NCBI GenBank assembly: GCA_031292055.1 | Contig: JARLHV010000122.1 | Coordinates: 26,269-90,268, forward strand | DNA: 64,000 nt | Direction: 5' to 3' | Source of the DNA: Desulfosporosinus sp. | GTDB lineage: Bacteria > Bacillota > Desulfitobacteriia > Desulfitobacteriales > Desulfitobacteriaceae | Part shown: in pieces, positions 8,509-16,276 of the stretch | Position numbering within the stretch: the stretch's first letter is position 1 | Layout of the letters: every line of letters begins with the position of its first letter | Program-made: the position numbers and the translations under genes | Notes under the pieces: model-generated | What the model was told of the DNA's origin: nothing | The model's input: the letters and a program-made list of their open reading frames with translations, nothing else | The model's database searches: none

Positions 8509-9399
8509 ATGGAACCGAAGAATTTTTTGACACCCTCTGAAATAACTTATACCTCTATACAGACTGGGATTAAAAAAGTGGGTATGAAATATTCAAATCA
8601 GTTCATATTGGGAATTTTAGCAGGAGCTTTTATAGCTTTTGCAGCCGAAGGATCAAACATGGCAGCCTTTAATTTATTTGCCAAGCCAGAAACCTATGGT
8701 CTTGGGAAAGTTTTAGCAGGTACGATCTTTGGAACAGGCCTGATGCTGGTTCTGTTAGCAGGAGGAGAATTATTTACCGGAAACACCATGATTTTAGGCG
8801 GAGTTCTTGATGGAAAAATTAAGCTTAGTGGGATGCTGAAAAATTGGTTTTTTGTTTATTGTGGTAATTTTGTTGGTTCCGTAATTCTTGCTTATATGAT
8901 GGTTCACTCGGGATTATTTAACAGTGGTGCTAATGTTTTAGGTGGGATAACTATTAAAATTGCGTCCTATAAAGTGGGATTGTCTTTTATGTCTGCTTTT
9001 TATTTAGGAATTATGTGTAATATGTTAGTTTGCCTAGCAGTTTGGATGGCCTATGGTGCCAAGGATATGGTAGGTAAAATGTTTGCAATTTTTTTCCCAA
9101 TCTGGCTATTTATCACCTCTGGTTTTGAGCATAGTATAGCAAATATGTATTACATTCCAGCTGGCATATGGGCAAAAGCAAATCCGGCTTGGGTAACTGA
9201 AGCGCATCTAACACCGGCAGTACTGGCCAACTTGAATTGGAAGACATTTATAATCAATAACTTAGTGCCAGTAACCCTTGGCAACATCGTAGGGGGAGCG
9301 ATTTTCGTGGCGGGTATTTATTGGTTTGTCTATATAAAAAATGATGCCAAGCAAGAATGTGTGCCGGAAAATCAGTCTAGGTCAAATGCCGCTAAGTGA
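8509..9399 (+). CDS. Formate/nitrite transporter (FNT family)
   Basis: 296 residues from the ATG at 8509 (GTGAGGAG eight bases upstream; a GTG three codons earlier is an alternative). Six hydrophobic segments and the FNT hallmarks are present: LAGGELFTGNTM, the NFVGS motif, and SGFEHSIANM with the conserved pore histidine. FNT proteins are pentameric channels for formate, nitrite or hydrosulfide. The exact anion cannot be read from sequence; formate fits an anaerobe and the neighbouring Cache-type regulator. It is followed by a strong shared terminator. Confidence 0.9.
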   Translation: MEPKNFLTPSEITYTSIQTGIKKVGMKYSNQFILGILAGAFIAFAAEGSNMAAFNLFAKPETYGLGKVLAGTIFGTGLMLVLLAGGELFTGNTMILGGVLDGKIKLSGMLKNWFFVYCGNFVGSVILAYMMVHSGLFNSGANVLGGITIKIASYKVGLSFMSAFYLGIMCNMLVCLAVWMAYGAKDMVGKMFAIFFPIWLFITSGFEHSIANMYYIPAGIWAKANPAWVTEAHLTPAVLANLNWKTFIINNLVPVTLGNIVGGAIFVAGIYWFVYIKNDAKQECVPENQSRSNAAK

Positions 9400-9432
9400 A
9401 ATGGAGTAATCACATTGCTTAAAATGGTACAG

Positions 9433-9477
9433 CCCAAAAACGTCTGTCCTTAATAAATAGGGACAGACGTTTTTGGG
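9433..9477. terminator. Bidirectional terminator between converging genes
   Basis: A perfect 17-bp stem (9433-9449 with 9461-9477) flanked by A- and T-runs lies between the rightward FNT gene and the leftward dehydrogenase. The stem core ACGTCTGTCC is also the core of the T-box terminator at 5423-5451. Confidence 0.9.
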
Positions 9478-9489
9478 GCATATCAGAGG

Positions 9490-10449
9490 TTAATTTACAA
9501 CATTAAGCAGTTTTCCTTCAACAAATGATTCAATATTAACAGCCATGAGCTTAATCAGTCTTTGCCTCGACTCCAAACGCCTCCAGCCTATATGTGGAGT
9601 GAGGATGACATTTTGCATAGCAAATAAAGGGTTCGTTGGTTCCGGCGGTTCTGGGTCCTGAACGTCGAGCGCCGCACCGGCAATTTTCCCGCTTTGTAAG
9701 GCTGCGATTAAATCAGTCTCTTTGATTATTGATCCCCGTGAAGTGTTGATGATAAACGCAGTAGTCTTCATCAGATTTAACCGCGCCTTATTGATAAGGT
9801 GCAATGTATTGGCAGTGAGGGGGCAGTGGAGGGTGACAAAATCACTCTGTTTGAGCAATTCTTCAAGGGAAACAAACTGAACGTTGGGGTTGTCCCACGG
9901 TTTTTCAGTCCGACTGAATATGAGAATATTCATTCCCAGAGCCAGAGCGATTTTTATCACAGCTCTTCCAATAGCGCCACTACCACCAATGACGCCAAGC
10001 GTTTTATTTTGCACTTCGAAATGGGGCAAATCTACGTGTTTATAGAAATCATCAAAGTTTTTCTGTTTGATCATCATCTGGCGCTGAAGTAAAGAAGAGC
10101 TGAAATTTAAAATATAGGTAATCACCAGATGTGCGACAGCTTCGGTGCTATAGTTAGGAACGTTGCAGACGGTAATGTTCTTTTCCCTTGCAGCAACAAT
10201 ATCAATATTGTTATAGCCTGTGCCGGCTTCGCAGATGAGTTTAACGGAGGAAGGGAATTGAGAGATCAAATCCCTTCCCAAAGGTAATTCCTTTGTGATG
10301 ATAATCGTTTGATCTTTAACTCGTTCCAAAATCTCTTGATTGTCACTTTCAGCGTATTTTGTGAAAGTGGTGAGTGTGGCAATCGACGAAAAATCGAGTT
10401 TGTTGTCAAAGTTGAGTTTGGCAGAATTGAGAAATACTGTATTTTTCAT
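9490..10449 (-). CDS. D-isomer-specific 2-hydroxyacid dehydrogenase
   Basis: 319 residues from the ATG at 10449 (AGGGGGCGCCT upstream); the frame extends further but lacks a better start. The substrate half is followed by a Rossmann domain (GVIGGSGAIG, about 145-155) and the catalytic residues: Arg in NTSRGS, Glu in DPEPPEP and His in TPHIGW. It reduces a 2-oxoacid with NADH or NADPH (or the reverse); the family includes glycerate, lactate and phosphoglycerate dehydrogenases, and the substrate is not decidable here. A 17-bp-spaced TTGACC/TATAAT promoter precedes it. Confidence 0.9.
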   Translation of the reverse strand: MKNTVFLNSAKLNFDNKLDFSSIATLTTFTKYAESDNQEILERVKDQTIIITKELPLGRDLISQFPSSVKLICEAGTGYNNIDIVAAREKNITVCNVPNYSTEAVAHLVITYILNFSSSLLQRQMMIKQKNFDDFYKHVDLPHFEVQNKTLGVIGGSGAIGRAVIKIALALGMNILIFSRTEKPWDNPNVQFVSLEELLKQSDFVTLHCPLTANTLHLINKARLNLMKTTAFIINTSRGSIIKETDLIAALQSGKIAGAALDVQDPEPPEPTNPLFAMQNVILTPHIGWRRLESRQRLIKLMAVNIESFVEGKLLNVVN

Positions 10450-10489
10450 AGGCGCCCCCTGAAATTTAATTTTTATAGACATAAATAGT

Positions 10490-10518
10490 ATTATAGTTTC
10501 ACTCCAACTGGTGGTCAA
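10490..10518 (-). promoter_or_regulatory. Sigma-A promoter of the 2-hydroxyacid dehydrogenase gene
   Basis: On the minus strand TTGACC (10518-10513) and TATAAT (10495-10490) are separated by exactly 17 bp, about 40 bp upstream of the ATG. Confidence 0.75.
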
Positions 10519-10565
10519 CTCATAAACTAGTTAACTTACTTCGCGTGCCGGCTTAATACCTAGTT

Positions 10566-10593
10566 AAAATAAAAGGCCACTCTGATGTGGCCC
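10566..10593 (-). terminator. Terminator of the aspartate 4-decarboxylase gene
   Basis: Read on the minus strand, GGCCAC / GTGGCC pair around a 6-nt loop (10575-10592), then CTTTTATTTTA follows, a typical Rho-independent signal. Confidence 0.75.
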
Positions 10594-10650
10594 GTTAAGA
10601 AATAAGTAATCTTTTTAGTTAACCTTGCAAGTGGAGATATAGTTTGTTCA

Positions 10651-12300
10651 TCACTTTTGCAACGCGTTTGACGCTCGCCAAGCTGTTGCGTATTCTGCGA
10701 ACGTTTTTTGGACGGTCACACCAATTTGTCGGTAAGCTTCGTCATTCAAGTTGGCAAGAGATGTGCGAATAGACCACCTCGGGCCATCAAACCCACCGCC
10801 ATTGAGGAGCACGATGGACGATTTTTCCGCTAACCGAAACAGGATGTCGATAGGCTCATAGTTTGCTTGTAAGTACTGAACAAATTCGTCTCCGTATTTT
10901 AGTCTGGCCCAAACTAATAAATCAATTTGGCTATAGTAAGCGGCGTCAAAAGCGTCACTGCGCAACTCAAGTCCGAAGCCCTCATACAATAATTTTTGAC
11001 GGTGATGACAAATCCTTTGCGTCAACTCCTTGTAACGGTTCGTTTTGTCAAGCAGTGCGAAGAGCGCAAAAAGTCCCATTTGTACCTGCTGAGGCGTTGA
11101 TAAACCTGCCGTATGATTCAGAGCGACTTGACGACTGTCTGCCACCATCCGATCAATAAAACGAATTTGGTTAGGATAGAGAGTAATTGTCCCATAACGT
11201 TCTGCCAAGGCTTCCGCTTTCTCGCGGGGAAGTTCTTTCAATAATTGATCAAAGATATTGTTTTGCTGAAGGGCAATGACGCCGAGACGCCAACCCGTGG
11301 CCCCAAAATATTTGGAGAATGAGTAAACTCCGAGTGTATTAAATGGTAAATCGGCCATAAGAGAACGAAAGTTATCCACAAATGTGCCGTATACATCATC
11401 CGTTATTACCATTAATTTCGGATTATGGTTCTTAACGATCTCTATTAAATATTGCTTAGATGAGGTCTGGATGGCGACTGACGGAGGGTTGCTTGGATTA
11501 ACAACGAAAAGAGCTTTGATGCTGGGATCAGTTAGTTTGTCAAGCTCTGAGTTCGGGTATTGCCAAGTATGGACACCTTGTTCATCGACTTCTCGAGCAT
11601 AAATTTCGATAACTTCAAATTGATAGCGAGCTAAGTGAGGAATCTCAAGATAAGGAGTGAAGGTTGGTACCATAAGCGCAATTCTATCCCCCACGGAAAG
11701 TAAATTATTCGCAATCAAGGAGTCGAAAATGTAACACATGGCCGCAGTGCCGCCTTCAACAGCGAATAAGTCGTATTTGCCGGGTGGAGAAGCCATATTA
11801 CACATTTCCTGAATAAGATACTGGTGTACTACTTGCTCAAGGTGCACCAACATGCGATCGGGTACAGGATAATTATCCCCGACGATCCCATCTATGAGTT
11901 CATATACCCAGGCATCTGGGTTAAACCCTAGATTGAGGGACCCATAATCAAGGATAGCTTTGATGAAGTCGACTCCAGGTGCGTCGGGATGTGTTTCCGT
12001 ATAGGCTTTCAGACGGGTTGAGATGCCCTTTTTCATAGGCATACCAGCTAAATCGTCATCGTTCCATACAGTGCGCGTTTCTTCCATAGCAAAGTGTCCT
12101 AGGGTAAAGAACGCTTCGCGCGGCGTTGCTGCGATCCAGTTTGGGTTGCCTCTTCCCGCATTGAGCATTGACCAAATGCTTTTATTTTCTTGGTCATGGG
12201 CGAGACTAATTAATTTGTCCTTAAGTTCAAAAGGGCTAAGTTGTTCATAAGTGCGTACCATTTTTCTGCGTAAGGTATTGTATCTAGTAATGGTCATCAT
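10651..12300 (-). CDS. asD: Aspartate 4-decarboxylase (PLP, bifunctional aminotransferase family)
   Basis: About 549 residues. A long N-terminal part (NAGRGNPNWIAATPREAF) precedes a fold type I PLP domain with FVVNPSNPPS, ITDDVYG and the Schiff-base Lys in SFSKYFGATGWRLG. This combination and the length over 500 residues fit aspartate beta-decarboxylases, which convert L-aspartate to L-alanine and CO2 with side aminotransferase activity. An AGGGAGG motif directly abuts ATG-ATG at 12300-12295, so the real start is one of these two or slightly downstream. In anaerobes such an enzyme can drive aspartate/alanine exchange, but no antiporter gene (aspT) is adjacent. Confidence 0.88.
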   Translation of the reverse strand: MMTITRYNTLRRKMVRTYEQLSPFELKDKLISLAHDQENKSIWSMLNAGRGNPNWIAATPREAFFTLGHFAMEETRTVWNDDDLAGMPMKKGISTRLKAYTETHPDAPGVDFIKAILDYGSLNLGFNPDAWVYELIDGIVGDNYPVPDRMLVHLEQVVHQYLIQEMCNMASPPGKYDLFAVEGGTAAMCYIFDSLIANNLLSVGDRIALMVPTFTPYLEIPHLARYQFEVIEIYAREVDEQGVHTWQYPNSELDKLTDPSIKALFVVNPSNPPSVAIQTSSKQYLIEIVKNHNPKLMVITDDVYGTFVDNFRSLMADLPFNTLGVYSFSKYFGATGWRLGVIALQQNNIFDQLLKELPREKAEALAERYGTITLYPNQIRFIDRMVADSRQVALNHTAGLSTPQQVQMGLFALFALLDKTNRYKELTQRICHHRQKLLYEGFGLELRSDAFDAAYYSQIDLLVWARLKYGDEFVQYLQANYEPIDILFRLAEKSSIVLLNGGGFDGPRWSIRTSLANLNDEAYRQIGVTVQKTFAEYATAWRASNALQK

Positions 12301-12610
12301 CCTCCCTGAATTTGGTGAGCTAATTAAGTTTCGCAAGCATAAGTGTTGGGAGATTAACCTACATATGTTTGGGTATAATTAAAGAGTTTAAAGATACTCT
12401 TTGCTCAACTTGAGACATTTATACACCAGTAATTTAAGTCAATCCGTAGATGAGGTATGCCAGACCATGATTTTCCACAAACTACTATTGAAAGAGGTTG
12501 TTTAAATATTAAGGTTTAGAGCAATCATTAAATCTTAATAAGTTCGCCCAATATTCTTAACCGTTTTTAAAGGAATCAAGCGTATACTATCATTGGTGGA
12601 GGTGAAAATT

Positions 12611-13144
12611 ATGAACAATGGATTAGGGTTTAAAAAGTCGACTCACTTAAGCACGGTTTTATATCTATTATTGTGTGGCTTGATAAGCGCGGTTTCGGTA
12701 TGGGCTGCCATTTATGGCGTATCCGATTGGTCAGATAGGGTGCAAAGAGAATTCTGGAATCAGATAGGTGTAGTATCGCTCCTTTTAATTATTGGCTCAG
12801 TGTTTGTGTGGCTTCTTAAAAAGAAGATTATCAATGTCAAGCAGAATGATCGTGGCGCGCTTCTATGGGCCAACAGTTCTGTGATTAAAAGACTGCGTGA
12901 AGCACATATTAGCTTGGGTTGGTTAGCCTTTGATCTGGGGCTTGGGCACAGTTTATATTTCATGGTTAATTTGCCGAATAGAATGAACCGTGTTTATAGT
13001 GGTGTAATTGTACTTGTGGCGATGATAGCCTTAATTATTACCGGCTTAATGTACAAGCATAAGACCGTGAGCCTCAAGACCATTAAGAAATCTCACTTGC
13101 TCATTTCAGGTATCTTTGGAGTATTACTGATGGCCCATGTTTGA
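12611..13144 (+). CDS. Small membrane protein with two H-x13-H motifs (predicted di-haem b cytochrome)
   Basis: 177 residues from the ATG at 12611 (GGTGGAGGTG upstream). Four hydrophobic segments, about 15-38, 52-70, 100-125 and 132-150, plus a C-terminal one (about 160-177). Two histidine pairs stand out: EAHIS...LGHSL and KSHLL...MAHV, each with exactly 13 residues between the histidines and within hydrophobic helices. This is the ligand geometry of transmembrane bis-haem b proteins such as ferric-reductase-like and DUF4405-type cytochromes. I cannot assign a family with confidence; the haem role is inferred. No redox partner is adjacent, although the next genes encode a thiol/selenol protein and a siroheme reductase. 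Confidence 0.6.
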   Translation: MNNGLGFKKSTHLSTVLYLLLCGLISAVSVWAAIYGVSDWSDRVQREFWNQIGVVSLLLIIGSVFVWLLKKKIINVKQNDRGALLWANSSVIKRLREAHISLGWLAFDLGLGHSLYFMVNLPNRMNRVYSGVIVLVAMIALIITGLMYKHKTVSLKTIKKSHLLISGIFGVLLMAHV

Positions 13145-13343
13145 TAGTTGCGTTCGTTTCTACGTAAATTGAAACTTCTTTTGCGAAGATAGGAGGAATT
13201 TATCGGACTTTTACCGAATGATCAAGAGTAAAGGGTTAAATTAAGGTTAAAATTTCTTAAATAAAGAACTTTATTTAGTTTAGGCGCAAGAAGTTTAAAA
13301 TGTTAAATGTAAGGAATGCATTAGGAAAGGTGTGAGGTATAAA

Positions 13344-13973
13344 ATGTCACTGAAGCCAGCGCGTATCTATTCGGAACAGTGGAGTCTAACAGAGGAACAA
13401 ATTAATAGTTTGTTTCCAATTGATGAAATAACATCTGAAATGGGGAGAAATCCAGGCATAGAGGTTTTTACTGATGATGAGATAAGACTAAAATTTCCCG
13501 CTCAATTTAACATTTCTGTACAAGCTAGAGCACATAATCAGTCTCTTATTGATCTTTTACATGAATATTATGAAACTTATCGAAATAGCCCCGAGTTGGC
13601 GGGTTTATTAGGCATACAATTACCACAAATCATGTGGGTGGATACCTTAGGTTTTGAAGAAAAGTTAATTAGTCTCCATATATCTAAGCTTAATAAGCAA
13701 GAGGTTTTCATTAATGATATTGTTTTAGTCAAAAATGATAACTTCGATCCATTAAGCGATGGGGTCTTAGATCAGGTACTTAATAATTTGCGTAGGTTCG
13801 CTAAAGACCAAGGGGCTAAATACTTGTCAGGTTATGCAGCTAATAAAAATACGTTAGCGTTATTCAAAGGCAAAGGGTTTAAAGAGGATAAGCGTGAGGG
13901 CATGGGTAATGATTATCTCTGGGGAATCGCCTATGTGATGGGTGAACAGCTGCCTTTCTATACGGAGTTGTGA
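13344..13973 (+). CDS. GNAT-like acetyltransferase
   Basis: 209 residues; the ATG at 13344 follows AGGAAAGGTGTGAGG, and the GTG four codons earlier is less likely. The C-terminal third (LRRFAKDQGAKYLSGYAANKNTL... then LFKGKGF) has the helix-strand-N-LF-GF pattern that ends GNAT acetyltransferase folds. The N-terminal half is less typical, so the substrate is unknown. The stop codon is only six bases before the ATG of the UGA-containing FrnE-like gene, so the two are almost certainly co-transcribed and translationally coupled. Confidence 0.6.
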   Translation: MSLKPARIYSEQWSLTEEQINSLFPIDEITSEMGRNPGIEVFTDDEIRLKFPAQFNISVQARAHNQSLIDLLHEYYETYRNSPELAGLLGIQLPQIMWVDTLGFEEKLISLHISKLNKQEVFINDIVLVKNDNFDPLSDGVLDQVLNNLRRFAKDQGAKYLSGYAANKNTLALFKGKGFKEDKREGMGNDYLWGIAYVMGEQLPFYTEL

Positions 13974-13979
13974 TTGCTG

Positions 13980-14552
13980 ATGACAAATAAAATAACGGTC
14001 TACTCAGATTTCTTATGACCTTTTTGCATGATTGGGAAAGTCCCCCTTGACCAGTTGGTCAAGGATAAAAATATAATTCTGGAATGGAAAGCTTATGAGC
14101 TTAGGCCGGAGGGTTTTGAGATTCCTCCAAAATCACCGCAATATCTAGCTCAGGCGAAAGCGGGTATCGAAAATTTAAGTCGAAAATATGGCCTTCCTAT
14201 GACCTTTAATGAGCAGAGTAAACACTCCAGATTAGCATTGGAGGGAGCCAAATTCGCGGAAGAACACGGGTTTGGCAACGAATATCATGACGCGGTTTTT
14301 GCTGCTCAATTTCAAGAGCAAAAAAACATCAATGACCTGCAGGTTTTGGCTGAGCTGGCCCAGCAAATTGGATTGGATCAGGAAGAATTCCTGAAGGCAC
14401 TCGTTACGCGAAAATATGAACACGCCGTATCTCAGGAGGTAGAGGAAGCCCAGCAGTTGGGTATTCAAATGGTTCCCTGTTTTATTGTAGAAGGTCGCAA
14501 GGCCTTTGGTGTTCAGAGCTATGAAGCTCTGGAGAAACTTCTTCAAGAATGA
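13980..14552 (+). CDS. FrnE/DsbA-like thioredoxin-fold selenoprotein (UGA at residue 13)
   Basis: 190 residues if the in-frame TGA at 14016-14018 is read as selenocysteine. Reading from the ATG at 13980 gives MTNKITVYSDFL-U-PFCMIGK, and the frame stays open to 14552. The FrnE branch of DsbA proteins begins with the same ...SDF-x-C-P-x-C-x-IGK pattern, so UGA replaces exactly the first catalytic Cys of CxxC. Family features follow: the W-x-x-Y/F-E-L-x-P segment, SRLALEGAKFAEEHG, and the cis-Pro loop MVPCFIVEG near the C-terminus. A perfect 8-bp hairpin (14045-14064) sits 34 nt from the UGA to its loop. Expected role: cytoplasmic thiol-selenol oxidoreductase or isomerase. If UGA is not decoded, translation could only begin near 14028 and would lack the active-site motif. 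Confidence 0.85.
14045..14064 (+). promoter_or_regulatory. Candidate bacterial SECIS element
   Basis: CCTTGACC and GGTCAAGG pair perfectly over 8 bp around the loop AGTT, inside the coding region. The loop starts 34 nt after the UGA at 14016-14018, within the distance typical of bacterial SECIS hairpins, and has G as its second base, as SelB-binding loops usually do. Confidence 0.7.
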
Positions 14553-14704
14553 TCCGCACACGCTGTAGCTTTGATAGAAGGTATACGAGCTCGATTATGG
14601 TCAAGATCTTGATTTTGCGGACTACCATCTTTTAACATAATGATATATTATTGATGGTGGATAAACATAGTGCTTCGAAGTGGGAGTAGAGGAGGTATTT
14701 AGAG

Positions 14705-15430
14705 ATGGAATTGACTGATGCAGAGAAGAAATCCTTAAAAGGGCAGGGCTATATCGCTTATAAAGATGGTGTGCATTTTTCCTGTAGAGTTTTAATATCG
14801 GCAGGTAAAATGAATGCTCGAGAAGCGCGCAAGATCACAGATGTCTGTGAGAAATATGGAAAGGGCTCGTTTACCCTAACACAGAGACTGAACGTAGAAA
14901 TTCCCTGGATTCAGTATCAGGACCTTGATAACGTCAAACGTGAACTTATGGAAGTGGGCCTGGCGATCGGCGGCACAGGGATGAGAGCTCGACCGGCGCA
15001 CACCTGTAAAGGGAGCGTTTGTCAGATGAGCTTTTTCAACACTGAGGATGCCGCGCAAGTGATTGATGAACGCTTTTATAAAGGGCAATACCATGAATTA
15101 CTGCCTAATAAGTTCAGAATTATCGTTAGTGGGTGCAGTAATGGTTGTTCAAAGCCTCACCTCGGATGTATCGGTTTACAAGGTAGGAAGCCAGACCAAG
15201 TAGCTATTTCTATCGGGGGAAAGTTTGGTAAAGATCACGTCATTGGAAGAGAATTACCGGGGTTATACTCCATGAGTGAGGCCTTAGATATCGTTGAAAA
15301 AGCAATGACCTATTATAGAGAAAATGGCATAACGGGTGAACGATTTGCCAAAACCATTGAAAGAATTGGGTTTGAAACCGTAGGAAGCTTCCTCACCGGT
15401 CGAGCTCTTTCAGAATTCAACAATATGTAG
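14705..15430 (+). CDS. Low-molecular-weight siroheme sulfite/nitrite reductase-like protein
   Basis: 241 residues from an ATG behind AGAGGAGGTATTTAGAG. It has one ferredoxin-like half domain (about 1-80, with FTLTQRLNVEIPW) and one siroheme/[4Fe-4S] domain with Cys ligands in HTCKGSVC (about 100-107) and SGCSNGCSKP (about 146-155). The size is about half that of full sulfite reductases and matches the small assimilatory-type sulfite reductases of sulfate reducers. The first Cys pair has spacing C-x4-C where C-x5-C is commoner. The likely reaction is six-electron reduction of sulfite or nitrite; the electron donor is unknown. A hairpin terminator follows. Confidence 0.8.
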   Translation: MELTDAEKKSLKGQGYIAYKDGVHFSCRVLISAGKMNAREARKITDVCEKYGKGSFTLTQRLNVEIPWIQYQDLDNVKRELMEVGLAIGGTGMRARPAHTCKGSVCQMSFFNTEDAAQVIDERFYKGQYHELLPNKFRIIVSGCSNGCSKPHLGCIGLQGRKPDQVAISIGGKFGKDHVIGRELPGLYSMSEALDIVEKAMTYYRENGITGERFAKTIERIGFETVGSFLTGRALSEFNNM

Positions 15431-15487
15431 CAGGGAAGAGTCGATAACATTTTAATGAAAGCTCTTCTGTAAACCTATTTTGACGTT

Positions 15488-15536
15488 AAACTAGGGGTTG
15501 AGATTCTTGTAGTACAAGAGTTTCTACACCTAGTTT
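15488..15536 (+). terminator. Long hairpin after the siroheme protein gene
   Basis: Imperfect inverted repeat of about 24 bp per arm (AAACTAGG... with ...CCTAGTTT) ending in TTTTGT, between 14705-15430 and the mqn pair. Confidence 0.55.
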
Positions 15537-15610
15537 TGTCTATTGATGAACAGAAAACTTATGTGTAAGTTGTTGTCACTTGCCTTGGTGAGTAGTTTTG
15601 ACAAGCACTT

Positions 15611-16276
15611 ATGGTGCAGAAGATGGTGATGAAGATGCGTGTTTTGGTGATGACCGCTGTCTCGGCCGAGAGGGATGCGGTGTTGCGTGGTCTAGGCAAC
15701 AATCCGAAATTTGATGTCTTGGTAGCGGGTGTCGGCTCGGTAGTTGCCGCAGTTAACACAGTAAAAGCGCTGGTTATTAACGAGTACAGTTTGGTTATTA
15801 GTGCTGGTATCGGTGGAGGTTTCCCAGGTAGAGCTGAGGTGGGTTCACTTGTGGTGGCGAACGAGATCGTCGTTGCCGACTTGGGAGCGGAGACCTCAGA
15901 GGGTTTTTGCAGTGTGGATGAGTTAGGTTTTGGCTTCACCCATGTTCAGATTGAAGCAAGTCTAGTGGACCGTGTCACCAGGGCGCTACAAGTGGCCAAG
16001 CTGTCAGTTATTACTGGTCCGGTGCTGACAGTATCAACGGTTACAGGTACGGCAGCGCGTGCCGTAGAACTGGCGAACAGGGTACCAGGGGCCACTGCGG
16101 AAGCTATGGAGGGGTATGGTGTTGGATTTGCAGCGTTTGAGCGTGGTATACCCGTTCTGGAAATTCGCGCCATATCAAACGTGGTTGGTCCGCGTGAACG
16201 CTCTACCTGGCGAATCAAAGAGGCTCTAGACGTTCTGGAAGTTGCCAGCTCAGTATTAACGGAGGTGTTAGTTTGA
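15611..16276 (+). CDS. mqnB: Futalosine hydrolase
   Basis: 221 residues as listed; ATGs at 15623, 15629 and 15635 are alternatives, and the last (MRVLVMTAVSAERDAV) agrees best with family starts. None has a strong ribosome site. The fold is that of nucleoside phosphorylases (SAGIGGGFPG, EAMEGYGVGFAA, EIRAISNVVG), and the EAMEG segment is characteristic of MqnB, which releases hypoxanthine from futalosine in the alternative menaquinone pathway. It overlaps the next gene, mqnD, by four bases, which confirms the assignment. The DNA of this pair seems richer in G+C than the neighbours. Confidence 0.9.
   Translation: MVQKMVMKMRVLVMTAVSAERDAVLRGLGNNPKFDVLVAGVGSVVAAVNTVKALVINEYSLVISAGIGGGFPGRAEVGSLVVANEIVVADLGAETSEGFCSVDELGFGFTHVQIEASLVDRVTRALQVAKLSVITGPVLTVSTVTGTAARAVELANRVPGATAEAMEGYGVGFAAFERGIPVLEIRAISNVVGPRERSTWRIKEALDVLEVASSVLTEVLV

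Noticed and set aside
14028..14552. Taking the FrnE-like gene to start at ATG 14028
   Set aside because: The product would begin after the active-site motif, and there is no ribosome site in front; the upstream frame with UGA gives the complete family N-terminus.
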